Shown: positions 1 through 6,830, counted from the first letter of the stretch. The stretch is DNA of 16,718 bases from DATFPQ01 sp035264765 (GCA_035264765.1 DATFPQ010000180.1:1-16718), one strand, 5' to 3'. The notes: generated from the letters alone by a model not told the origin. Made by a program: numbers and translations.

Positions 1-318
1 CACGCCCAGCGCGAAGGACGCGGTCGTGACGACGCCGATCGCGGCGTCCGCGCCGATCGAGCGACGCCGCGACACCCAGCCGATCGCGAACGCGTTGGCG
101 ACGCCCCACACCCCCGCCCCCAGGACGACGTTGACGCCGGCCACCGCGCTCGCCGCGAAGCCGCCGAAGATCGAGTGCGACAGGCCGTGCCCGATGTAGC
201 TCATTCCGCGCAGCGTGATGAAGGTCGAGAGCAGGCCGCACAGGGCGCCGGCGAGCACCGCCGCAGCCAGGCCGCGCACGAAGAACTCGTACTGGAACGG
301 CTCGAGGAACCAGCTCAT
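1..318 (-). CDS. Metal (zinc-type) ABC transporter permease, 3' part outside window
   Basis: Membrane permease of the ZnuB/TroC/MntB family (ABC-3), which carries Zn or Mn across the cytoplasmic membrane with the ATPase and binding protein encoded just upstream. Only the first 106 codons are in the window; the frame stays open to the left edge. The N-terminus begins MSWFLEPFQYEFF, followed by a hydrophobic helix (about residues 17-34) and the family's conserved LRGMSYIGHGLSHS segment (about 37-50), then further membrane helices. The ATG at 318 has GGGAG six bases upstream and lies 25 bases after the ATPase stop, so it is the third gene of the operon. The family call is firm. The metal is inferred from the binding protein. 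Confidence 0.9.
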   Translation of the reverse strand, partial: MSWFLEPFQYEFFVRGLAAAVLAGALCGLLSTFITLRGMSYIGHGLSHSIFGGFAASAVAGVNVVLGAGVWGVANAFAIGWVSRRRSIGADAAIGVVTTASFALGV

Positions 319-343
319 CGGGCGCTCCCTGATCGGGGTGCTA

Positions 344-1099
344 TCACGACGCGACCTCCCGAGAAGCCGCAGAGCCGTCGACGACGACCGGGATGCCGAG
401 GTGCTCCAGCACCTCCAGCCGGGCGCCGTAGACCTCCTCCAGGACGGCGGGGCGGATCACCTGGTCGGGGCGCCCCGTGGCGACGACCCGCCCGTTCAGC
501 GCCACCAGATGCGGCAGGTGCGCCGCCATGCCGTTCAGGTCGTGGGTGGTCAGCAGCACGGCGATGCCCTCGTCGGCCAGCCCGGCAAGCAGGTGCAGGA
601 CCTCGTGCCGGGTCTGCACGTCGACCCCCGACGTCGGCTCGTCGAGCAGCAGCAGCTGCGGCCGGCGCACGAGCGCGCGGGCCAGGAACATCCGTTGCTG
701 CTGGCCACCCGACAGCTCACGGATGTGCCGTCCGGCAAGCGTCCCGATGCCGAGCCGGTCGAGCGCGGCGGCGACGTCGGAACGCTCGGCGCGCGTCGGC
801 CACGGCCACGGGTGCTCCGGCCGGCGGGCCATCAGCACGCACTCGGCCACGGTGACCGGGAAGTCCCACGAGACCGTCTGCAGCTGCGGCACGTAGCCGA
901 CCCGCAGATCGTGGGCCCGCTCCACCGTGCCCTCGCCGGGCTGGAGCGTGCCGAGCAGCAGGCGCAGCAGGGTCGTCTTGCCGGACCCCGAGGGGCCCAC
1001 GACGCCGGTGAAGTCCCCGGCGGCTACGCGCAGGTCGACGTCGTCCAGCACCCGGCGCCCGTCGTAGCCGGCGCTCGCCCGGTCGAGCCGGATGAGCAT
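344..1099 (-). CDS. Metal (zinc-type) ABC transporter ATP-binding protein
   Basis: Cytoplasmic ATPase of 251 residues, the normal size for ZnuC/MntB-type subunits, powering the permease encoded next. Visible motifs: Walker A GPSGSGKTT (35-43), Q-loop at VPQLQ (70-74), signature LSGGQQQR (129-136), Walker B LLLLDEP (149-155) and H-loop TTHD (His186). The reading frame is open upstream to about 2056, but that extension lies over the binding-protein gene and is a shadow. The ATG at 1099 overlaps the upstream gene's TGA by one base (TGATG), a standard coupling arrangement. The C-terminal 30 residues after VYGARLEVLEHLG are typical of this subfamily. No missing catalytic residue was seen. Confidence 0.95.
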   Translation of the reverse strand: MLIRLDRASAGYDGRRVLDDVDLRVAAGDFTGVVGPSGSGKTTLLRLLLGTLQPGEGTVERAHDLRVGYVPQLQTVSWDFPVTVAECVLMARRPEHPWPWPTRAERSDVAAALDRLGIGTLAGRHIRELSGGQQQRMFLARALVRRPQLLLLDEPTSGVDVQTRHEVLHLLAGLADEGIAVLLTTHDLNGMAAHLPHLVALNGRVVATGRPDQVIRPAVLEEVYGARLEVLEHLGIPVVVDGSAASREVAS

Positions 1100-2127
1100 C
1101 ACTGCGGGTACTCCGCGGAGTCGGAGACGGGGGACGACACGTCCAGCGCGTCCAGGGCGGCCGTCGTCCCGCCGAGGCCGCGGACCATGGTGCGGTAGTC
1201 GTAGCGCATCAGGCCCAGCCACGAGTGCTCGGCGTCGCCCGGGCGGCCCGGCAGGTCGTCGTCCCGCAGCGTCGGCTCGTAGCGGGCGCCGGTCTCGCGG
1301 CCGATCTGTTCCAGCACCTTGGACGGGAAGACCTCGGAGCCGAAGATCGTCGGCACCCGCTGGGCGCGGACCTGGTCGATGAGCGCCGCAACCTCCCGGG
1401 GCGTCGGGTCCTCGAAGTCCTTGGGCTGCACCGCACCCAGCACAGTCCAGCCGAAGTCGCGCGCGAAGTAGGCGTAGGCGTCGTGGTAGGTCAGCAGCAC
1501 CTTGCGGCCGGGGATGGTGCGCTGGTCCTTGCGCATGGCGGCGGCGAGCGCGTTCGCCTGCTTGGCGAAGGCCGCGCAGTTGCGCGCGTACTGCTCGGCG
1601 TGGGCGGGGTCGCGGCGGCTGAGCGCGTCGCGCGCCTGCTGGGCGTACCGGACGGCGTAGCCGGGGTCGGTCCACAGGTGGGGGTTGGGCTTGCCCTGGT
1701 CGCGCGGGAACGAGAAGTCGTAGATCCACTCCGATCTCGGTGCCGCGCGGGTGCCGAGCTCGACCACCTCGCCGTCGTCGGGCAGGTCGGCCTTGGCGAG
1801 CTCCAACGTGGGGTCCTCGAGCCGCAGGCCGTTGACCAGGACGAGGTCGGCGCGGGAGAGCACCTTGGCCGCGCTGGGCGGTGGCTCGAAGGTGTGGCTG
1901 TTGGTGCCCTCGGGGACGATCCCGACGACGTCGGCGGCGTCCCCGGTCACGGTCGCGACGATGTTCGTGATCGGGGAGACGGTGGTCACCACGGTGAGCC
2001 GCCCGGACGTCGACCCGCCAGGACTCTTCGCCCTGCCCTCGGCGCTCCCGCCGCATGCCGACAACGCCAGGGCCAGGGTCAGGGCGGTGGCGGTGGCAGC
2101 GAGGAGGATCGCGGGCCGGGCACGCAT
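1099..2127 (-). CDS. Zinc-type ABC transporter substrate-binding lipoprotein (ZnuA-like)
   Basis: Cluster A-I solute-binding protein of 342 residues, anchored outside the membrane, that captures the metal for the ABC transporter. It has a lipoprotein signal peptide with lipobox LSAC (Cys25). Likely metal ligands are His78 (NSHTFEP), His150 (NPHLWTDP), His215 (TYHDAYAYF) and an acidic residue in LRDDDLP (289-291). In known structures the third ligand is His in zinc binders (ZnuA) and Glu in manganese binders (PsaA), so His215 points to zinc. The His-rich loop of some ZnuA proteins is absent. The ATG at 2127 directly precedes the signal peptide; no Shine-Dalgarno is visible and a TAGAGT -10 lies 7 bases upstream, which suggests a leaderless mRNA. 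First gene of the operon. The in-frame extension to 2604 is rejected. Confidence 0.93.
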   Translation of the reverse strand: MRARPAILLAATATALTLALALSACGGSAEGRAKSPGGSTSGRLTVVTTVSPITNIVATVTGDAADVVGIVPEGTNSHTFEPPPSAAKVLSRADLVLVNGLRLEDPTLELAKADLPDDGEVVELGTRAAPRSEWIYDFSFPRDQGKPNPHLWTDPGYAVRYAQQARDALSRRDPAHAEQYARNCAAFAKQANALAAAMRKDQRTIPGRKVLLTYHDAYAYFARDFGWTVLGAVQPKDFEDPTPREVAALIDQVRAQRVPTIFGSEVFPSKVLEQIGRETGARYEPTLRDDDLPGRPGDAEHSWLGLMRYDYRTMVRGLGGTTAALDALDVSSPVSDSAEYPQ

Positions 2128-2134
2128 GCTTCGC

Positions 2135-2168
2135 ACTCTAGACCGTTGTTGCAACCGGGTCGCAATAA
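2135..2168 (-). promoter_or_regulatory. Probable leaderless promoter and operator of the metal ABC operon
   Basis: On the minus strand a TAGAGT hexamer (2135-2140, form TAnnnT) ends 7 bases before the ATG, which puts transcription start at or next to the start codon. A possible -35 TTGCGA (2160-2165) lies 19 bases upstream, a rather long spacing. The -35 falls inside a 23-bp imperfect palindrome (2146-2168): arms TTGTTGC and GCAATAA around 9 bases, with 9 of 11 symmetric pairs matching. A palindrome over the -35 of a zinc uptake operon fits a Zur-type repressor site, but it does not match the Streptomyces Zur consensus as I know it, so the regulator is unassigned. Confidence 0.55.
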
Positions 2169-2226
2169 GCGAGAGCGGCGGTGATCCCCTACGGTCAGTG
2201 CTGATCGATCGACCCAGGAGGACACC

Positions 2227-2511
2227 GTGAGTGACGCGACCAGCCAGACCCCGACGGGCGACGACCCCGCCGCGATCGAGCGGGACATCGAGGCCACCCG
2301 GGCCCGTCTGGCCGCCACCGTGGACCAGCTCGCGGTGCGGGTCCACCCCAAGACCATCGCCGAGCGGGCCGGGGACGACGCGCGGGCCCGGGTGCACGAC
2401 ACCCTCTACACCCCGGACGGCAAGCCGCGGACCGAGCGGCTCGCGGCCGTGGGGGCGGCGCTCGCGGCGCTGATCGGCCTCGTCGTCTGGCGCAAGGTGC
2501 GCAAGAAGTAG
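2227..2511 (+). CDS. DUF3618 family protein
   Basis: 94-residue protein of the actinobacterial DUF3618 family. The N-terminal signature is IERDIEATRARLAATVDQL (about 17-35), followed by the usual polar linker and a hydrophobic segment (about 71-87) ending in a basic tail RKVRKK, so it is probably a single-span membrane protein with a cytoplasmic N-terminal coiled helix. Its function is not established; family members often sit near other small membrane or stress-related proteins. The GTG at 2227 is preceded by an excellent AGGAGG (2217-2222, 4 bases before the start). It is divergent from the metal operon across a 99-base spacer and may share its control region, but nothing in the sequence ties it to metal uptake. 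Confidence 0.88.
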   Translation: MSDATSQTPTGDDPAAIERDIEATRARLAATVDQLAVRVHPKTIAERAGDDARARVHDTLYTPDGKPRTERLAAVGAALAALIGLVVWRKVRKK

Positions 2512-2544
2512 CCGACGGCCCCGCCGCTGCGGCCTTCCATTGCT

Positions 2545-2639
2545 CACGAGCAGCGCCGGTACTGACGGGCGGCGCCGGTACTCGCAGGCGACGCGGGTAC
2601 TCACGAGCAGCGCCGGTACTCACAGGCAGCGCCGTGCAA
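2545..2639 (+). repeat. Tandem array of a 19-bp repeat, nearly five copies
   Basis: Head-to-tail units at 2545-2563, 2564-2582, 2583-2601, 2602-2620 and a degenerate last copy from 2621. Units 1 and 4 are identical (CACGAGCAGCGCCGGTACT); units 2 and 3 differ at several positions but keep the GGTACT end. The fifth copy matches for about 14 bases and then diverges. Units abut without spacers, so this is not CRISPR. It fills the space between the DUF3618 and co-chaperonin genes. 19 is not a multiple of 3, so the array is unlikely to be coding. Confidence 0.85.
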
Positions 2640-2673
2640 GGCGCTCGGGAACCCGTTGGGCGGCGTCCGCCGA

Positions 2674-2690
2674 GAGCAACGGCGTTGCTC
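2674..2690. other. Perfect 7-bp hairpin upstream of the co-chaperonin gene
   Basis: GAGCAAC, loop GGC, GTTGCTC, located between the tandem repeats and the co-chaperonin promoter, 60 bases before its start. It could be a terminator for the DUF3618 transcript or an operator. It does not match the CIRCE (HrcA) or HAIR (HspR) heat-shock operators. Confidence 0.4.
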
Positions 2691-2734
2691 GGGAGCACGG
2701 ATCGGGCCGGGGTCCGGCCTGCGCCTCACGCGCG

Positions 2735-2749
2735 GGTAACGTCTGACGC
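2735..2749 (+). promoter_or_regulatory. Probable leaderless -10 element of the co-chaperonin gene
   Basis: TAACGT (2737-2742) fits TAnnnT and ends 7 bases before the GTG at 2750, the spacing expected for a leaderless actinobacterial transcript. No Shine-Dalgarno precedes the GTG. No convincing -35 was found. The surrounding GGTAACGTCTG (2735-2745) recurs in the xfp promoter region. Confidence 0.5.
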
Positions 2750-3085
2750 GTGACCTCCGCCGACCGCACCACCCGACTGCCGATCCGGATGTTGCACGAC
2801 CGCGTGCTCGTCTCGACCGACGGCGAGCCGGGGGAGCGGCGCTCCGGCGGTGGCATCGTGATCCCGGCGACCGCCGCGGTCGGCAAGCGACTGGCGTGGG
2901 CATCCGTCGTCGCGACGGGGCAGCACGTGCGCCAGGTGAAGAACGGCGACCGCGTCCTGTTCGACCCCGACGAGCGCGCCGAGGTCGAGCTGCAGGGCAA
3001 GGACTACGTGCTGCTGCGCGAGCGCGACATCCACGCGGTGGCCACCCCCAGCGCGGAAGACGGCCGAACCGGGCTGTACCTCTGA
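2750..3085 (+). CDS. GroES-family (cpn10) co-chaperonin paralogue
   Basis: 111-residue protein of the cpn10 fold. Recognisable parts in order: MLHDRVLV (14-21, equivalent to the PLGDRVVV start of GroES), a mobile-loop-like stretch GERRSGGGIVIPAT (28-41), GDRVLFDPDERAEVEL (66-81) and DYVLLRERDIHAV (85-97), then an extra C-terminal tail of about 14 residues. Classic GroES binds the GroEL ring as a heptamer; this divergent actinobacterial paralogue lacks an adjacent groEL here, so its partner is unknown. The GTG at 2750 is chosen because homology starts soon after it and a TAACGT box sits 7 bases upstream. It is followed directly by the P450 gene, apparently with a CTGA overlap. Confidence 0.88.
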   Translation: MTSADRTTRLPIRMLHDRVLVSTDGEPGERRSGGGIVIPATAAVGKRLAWASVVATGQHVRQVKNGDRVLFDPDERAEVELQGKDYVLLRERDIHAVATPSAEDGRTGLYL

Positions 3086-3162
3086 CCTCGGCCGCGGCCG
3101 GCGAACGCCGGCGCAACGCGCGGTACACGCCCCTGGCCGTCGACGGGCCGGTACCGCGCGAG

Positions 3163-4476
3163 ATGGTCCGCGACCTGCTCGCCATCCGCCGGGCCCCCCT
3201 GACCTACCTCGAAGGCGTGGTCGCAAGGTACGGCGACCTGGTGGCCTTCCCGCTGCCCCGGACCCCGGTGCTGCTGGTCAACGACCCGGACGGCGCACGC
3301 CGGCTGCTGGTCGAGAACCCGCGGGCCTGGTCCAAGGCCACCGTGCAGTACGGCGCGCTCTCCGCCGTCACCGGGTCCGGACTGCTGACCGCCGACGGTG
3401 CCGCCTGGCGACGGCGACGACGGACCGCGCAGCCGGCCTTCCACCACGGCACGCTGGACGGCGTGGCGACCCAGGCGGTCGCGGCCGCCGAACGCGTGCT
3501 CTCGCGGTGGGACGCCCTCCCGGACGGCACGGTGGCCGACGTCGACGCGGCCTGCATGCAGGCGACCCTGGAGGTGGTGGGGCGCACCCTCTTCGACGCC
3601 GACCTGGCGGCGCAGGGGGAGCGGATCGTGGCCGCGGTGCACGACGCGCTGGAGGTGGTCGTCGCACGGGCCCGGACCCCACGGCCGGACTGGCTGCCGC
3701 TGCCGTCCACGCGCCGGTTGCGCGCCGCCGTCTCGACGCTGGACCGCACCAGCGCCGACGTGGTCCGGGCCCGCCGTGCCCGGGGTGTCGCCGACACGGA
3801 CACCGACCTGCTCGCCCTGCTGCTGCGGTCGTCGCTCAGCGACCGCGAGGTCCGGGACGAGCTCGTGACGCTGGTCATCGCGGGGCACGAGACGGTCGCG
3901 TCGGCGCTGTCCTGGACCCTCCACCTGCTGGCGGAGAGCCCCTCGGTGCAGCAGCGGCTGCACGCCGAGCTCGACGCGGTGCTCGGCGGCCGCCGAGCAC
4001 CGGGCTGGGACGACCTGCCGGCCCTGCGTTACACCCGGCAGGTGGTGGACGAGGCGCTGCGGCTCTACCCGCCGGCCTGGGTGCTGACCCGCCGGGCGGA
4101 GCAGGACGACGTCGTCTGCGGGGTCGACGTCCCGGCCGGGACGCTCGCCATCGTCAGCCCCTGGCTGCTGCACCGCCGGACCGCGGACTGGCCGGACCCG
4201 CTGCGCTTCGACCCGGACCGGTTCGGCGTTGAGCGTTCGGCGGCCCCCCGCGGCGGCTACCTCCCGTTCGGGGTCGGGCCCCGGTTGTGCATCGGCCGCG
4301 ACTTCGCCCTCGTCGAGACGGTGCTCACGCTCGCCACGCTGCTGAGAGGTTGGCGGGTCGCGCCGGCGCTGCGCCGGGGACCGGTCCGGGTCGACGCCCT
4401 GGTGACGCTGCGGCCCCGCGGCGGCCTGCCGCTCACCCTTCAGCGTCGCGCCGGACTCGCCGCCGGAGCAGACTGA
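3163..4476 (+). CDS. Cytochrome P450 (start possibly 3082)
   Basis: Haem-thiolate monooxygenase, 437 residues from the first ordinary ATG. Numbered from that ATG: I-helix oxygen-binding AGHET (240-244), ExxR as EALR (297-300) followed by LYPPAW, and haem loop FGVGPRLCIG (369-378) with ligand Cys376. The LYPPAW segment resembles fatty-acid or terpene hydroxylating P450s, but the substrate cannot be read from sequence; no ferredoxin or reductase gene is adjacent. The frame is open upstream and the P450-like segment YTPLAVDGPVPRE lies before 3163, so the real start may be the CTG at 3082, which overlaps the co-chaperonin TGA as CTGA (464 residues). No ATG, GTG or TTG lies in frame between them. 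Family assignment is certain; start is not. Confidence 0.93.
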   Translation: MVRDLLAIRRAPLTYLEGVVARYGDLVAFPLPRTPVLLVNDPDGARRLLVENPRAWSKATVQYGALSAVTGSGLLTADGAAWRRRRRTAQPAFHHGTLDGVATQAVAAAERVLSRWDALPDGTVADVDAACMQATLEVVGRTLFDADLAAQGERIVAAVHDALEVVVARARTPRPDWLPLPSTRRLRAAVSTLDRTSADVVRARRARGVADTDTDLLALLLRSSLSDREVRDELVTLVIAGHETVASALSWTLHLLAESPSVQQRLHAELDAVLGGRRAPGWDDLPALRYTRQVVDEALRLYPPAWVLTRRAEQDDVVCGVDVPAGTLAIVSPWLLHRRTADWPDPLRFDPDRFGVERSAAPRGGYLPFGVGPRLCIGRDFALVETVLTLATLLRGWRVAPALRRGPVRVDALVTLRPRGGLPLTLQRRAGLAAGAD

Positions 4477-4481
4477 CTTGC

Positions 4482-4679
4482 ATGACGGAGTACGCGGAGT
4501 ACGTGGTGCACGCCCGAGCTGCCGACGACGGCTGGGAGCTGCACGTCCACGCACTCGGGGTCGTGCTCGTCCGCGAGCGGGCCGACGCCGAGCGGGTGGT
4601 CCGCGAGTTCCTCGAAGGGCACGGCCGCGAGGACGCCCTGACGGCCAGGTTGGTCATCGACTGGCCCGACGACCTCTAG
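4482..4679 (+). CDS. Small hypothetical protein, HicB-like beta pattern
   Basis: 65-residue protein starting MTEYAEYVVHARAADDGWEL. The ATG at 4482 lies five bases after the P450 stop and has GGAG (4465-4468) upstream, so it is probably co-transcribed with the P450 gene. The pattern of two or three beta strands containing DGWELHV, then a helix (about 37-49) and a final strand ending IDWPDDL, recalls the N-terminal half of HicB-type antitoxins. There is no DNA-binding domain and no HicA toxin beside it, so an antitoxin role is not supported. I know similar short hypothetical proteins from actinobacteria without a function. The frame extends upstream to 4287, but that part lies within the P450 gene. 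Confidence 0.7.
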   Translation: MTEYAEYVVHARAADDGWELHVHALGVVLVRERADAERVVREFLEGHGREDALTARLVIDWPDDL

Positions 4680-4687
4680 GGCGAGGG

Positions 4688-4726
4688 GACCGGAGCGCCC
4701 CGGTCTGGCACGTGGAAACGGCCACG
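4688..4726. terminator. Bidirectional terminator hairpins between convergent genes
   Basis: Two hairpins in the 78-base gap between the small plus-strand gene and pta: GACCGG with CCGGTC around 6 bases (4688-4705), then CGTGG with CCACG around 6 bases (4711-4726). There is no U-tract, as usual in high-GC actinobacteria. Placement between convergent stops supports termination in both directions. Confidence 0.6.
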
Positions 4727-4757
4727 CCCGCGCAGTAGGACTCGCCCGGCGTCCTTG

Positions 4758-6830
4758 CTACTGCGCCGCCGCCTGGATCGCGGTGATGGCGATGGTGTAG
4801 ACGATGTCCTCGACCAGGGCGCCGCGGGACAGGTCGTTCACCGGCTTGGCGAGTCCCTGCAACATCGGTCCGATGCTGACCACGTCGGCGCTGCGCTGGA
4901 CCGCCTTGTACGTCGTGTTGCCCGTGTTCAGGTCCGGAAAGACGAACACCGTGGCACGTCCCGCGACCGGGCTTCCGGGCGCCTTGCTCCTGGCCACCGA
5001 GGCGATCGCGGCGGCGTCGTACTGCAGCGGACCGTCCACCGCGAGCGACGGCTCGAGCTCCTGCACCAGGCGGGTCGCCCGGGTGACCTTCTCGACGTCG
5101 GTCCCTGAGCCGGAGGAGCCGGTGCTGAAGCTGATCATCGCGACCCGCGGCTCGATCCCGAAGGCGCGCGCGGAGGCGGCGCTCTGCAGGGCGATGTCGG
5201 CGAGCTGCTCGGCGTCCGGGTTGGGGTTGACCGCGCAGTCGCCGTAGATGACGACCTCGTCCGGCAGGCACATGAAGAAGATGGACGACACCAGTCGGGC
5301 TCCTGCCGCGGTGCCGAGCACCTGCAGCGCCGGCCGCAGCGTCGCCGCCGTCGTGTGCACCGCCCCGGCGACCAGCCCGTCGACCTCGTCGAGGTGCAGC
5401 ATCATCGTGCCGAGCGTGATGGGGTCGGCGAGCTGGTCCCGGGCGATGTCCGCGGTCATCCCCTTGTGCCGCCGCGCTTCGACCAGCGCCTCCACGTACC
5501 GCTCGTCGGGCTTCCGGGGGTCGACTACCTCGAGCCCGGACGGCAGGGTCAACCCCATGCCGGCTGCCGCGGCGGCGACCTCGTCCGGTGCCGCCAACAG
5601 CACGCACCGGGCGATGCCTCGTTCCTGGCAGATCGCGGCCGCCTGCAGGGTCCGTGGCTCCGCGCCCTCCGGGAGCACGATGGTCCGGCGCGCGTCCTGG
5701 GCCGCGACGGTGAGCCGGCGCCGGAAGGCGGGTGGGCTCAGCCGGGGGACGTGGGTGGGTGTGGGAACTGTGGCCAGCCAGGCGGGGTCGAGCGCGTCGG
5801 CCACCACCGACATCACCTGCCGGGCCCGCTCGGCGTCGTCGACCGGGACCTCCGGGTCGATGTCGTGCACCAGCGTCGCCGACTCGTAGCTGTACTCCGT
5901 GGTCAGCAGGATGGGCAGCCCGGTTGCGGCCGCGGGGCGGCACAGCTCCCACACCCGCGGGTCCGGCTCCAGCCCGACGGTCAGCAGCAGACCCGCCAGC
6001 CGGATGCCGTTCATGGCCGCCAGGCACACGCTGAGGATGACCTCGTCGCGGTCACCGGGCACCAGGATGAGCCGGCCCTCCTTCAGCAGGGGCAGCAGCC
6101 CGGGGACGGCCTGGGCCGCGACGATGACGTCCTTGACCCGGCGCGCCGGGTCCCCCTCGTTCAGTACTCGCACGTCCAGGCCCTCGACGATGTCGCGCAG
6201 CCGCGGCCAGGTGAGCTCCTCGCGGTACGGGACCGCACCGACGACCGTGATGTCGTGAGCGGCCAGCGCGGCGCGGACCGTCTGGACCGTGCCGGGTGCC
6301 ACGTCCGCCAGCCGGTTGACGACGGCCCCGGCTACCCGGTCACGCTCGCCGACCCGGTAGGCCCGGGCCGCGATGGCCATGCTCTCGGTCAGTCCGCCGA
6401 CGTCGCCATCGGCGGGTGCCCCGACCAGGAGGACGTCGGCGTCCAGGGCCTTGGCCAGCGCGAGGTTCACGCGCGTCGAGTAGACCAGCCCCGAGCCGGG
6501 CACCAGCCCCTCCACCACGACGACGTCGTGCCGGCGCACCACGGCCTCGCTGGCCTCGACGACGTCCTCCATCAGCGCGTCTAGGGCGTTCTCGCTGAGC
6601 CGCCGCTGGACCAGCTCGGCCGGAATGGGCTCGGGTGGCTGCAGGGACGTCGTGAGCCGGATCAGTGCGGTCGAGCGGTCGGTGCCGTGTCCGCGCGCCC
6701 GTGGCTGACTCAGCGGCTTGAAGAACCCGACGTCCACGCCCTCCTGCCGCAAGGCGTGCACGAGCCCGAGGCAGGTCGCGGTCAGACCGACGCCGTGGCC
6801 GGTCGGCACGAGCAGCAGTGTCCGGGTCAT
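4758..6830 (-). CDS. pta: Phosphate acetyltransferase, long form
   Basis: Interconverts acetyl phosphate and acetyl-CoA; 690 residues, the size of the long (E. coli type) Pta rather than the 330-residue catalytic form. The N-terminal P-loop-like domain begins LLVPTGHGVGLTAT (6-19), a DRTGG-type middle domain spans roughly 210-350, and the PTA/PTB catalytic domain runs from about 367, with RRTIVLPEGAEPRTL (381-395) and later motifs ITLGTMML, GDCAVNPNPDAEQL and FPDLNTGNTTYKA. In characterised long enzymes the N-terminal part mediates allosteric control by NADH and pyruvate. The ATG at 6830 overlaps the ackA stop by four bases (ATGA). Last gene of the xfp-ackA-pta operon. The frame extends further upstream into ackA, which is a shadow. 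Confidence 0.95.
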   Translation of the reverse strand: MTRTLLLVPTGHGVGLTATCLGLVHALRQEGVDVGFFKPLSQPRARGHGTDRSTALIRLTTSLQPPEPIPAELVQRRLSENALDALMEDVVEASEAVVRRHDVVVVEGLVPGSGLVYSTRVNLALAKALDADVLLVGAPADGDVGGLTESMAIAARAYRVGERDRVAGAVVNRLADVAPGTVQTVRAALAAHDITVVGAVPYREELTWPRLRDIVEGLDVRVLNEGDPARRVKDVIVAAQAVPGLLPLLKEGRLILVPGDRDEVILSVCLAAMNGIRLAGLLLTVGLEPDPRVWELCRPAAATGLPILLTTEYSYESATLVHDIDPEVPVDDAERARQVMSVVADALDPAWLATVPTPTHVPRLSPPAFRRRLTVAAQDARRTIVLPEGAEPRTLQAAAICQERGIARCVLLAAPDEVAAAAAGMGLTLPSGLEVVDPRKPDERYVEALVEARRHKGMTADIARDQLADPITLGTMMLHLDEVDGLVAGAVHTTAATLRPALQVLGTAAGARLVSSIFFMCLPDEVVIYGDCAVNPNPDAEQLADIALQSAASARAFGIEPRVAMISFSTGSSGSGTDVEKVTRATRLVQELEPSLAVDGPLQYDAAAIASVARSKAPGSPVAGRATVFVFPDLNTGNTTYKAVQRSADVVSIGPMLQGLAKPVNDLSRGALVEDIVYTIAITAIQAAAQ

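Noticed and set aside
1225..2184. Long plus-strand open frame opposite the metal-binding protein gene
   Set aside because: Its translation is low-complexity and has no family pattern, as expected of the antisense of a GC-biased gene.
2128..2604. In-frame extension of the binding-protein reading frame to 2604
   Set aside because: It runs through the divergent promoter and across the DUF3618 gene; the lipoprotein signal peptide fixes the start at 2127.
2545..2639. CRISPR array
   Set aside because: The 19-bp units abut directly with no spacers, and no cas genes are present.
2674..2690. CIRCE or HAIR heat-shock operator for the co-chaperonin gene
   Set aside because: Arms GAGCAAC/GTTGCTC and the 3-base loop do not match TTAGCACTC-N9-GAGTGCTAA or CTTGAGT-N7-ACTCAAG.
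4287..4481. N-terminal extension of the small hypothetical protein
   Set aside because: It lies inside the P450 haem-binding and C-terminal coding region; the ATG at 4482 has its own ribosome site.
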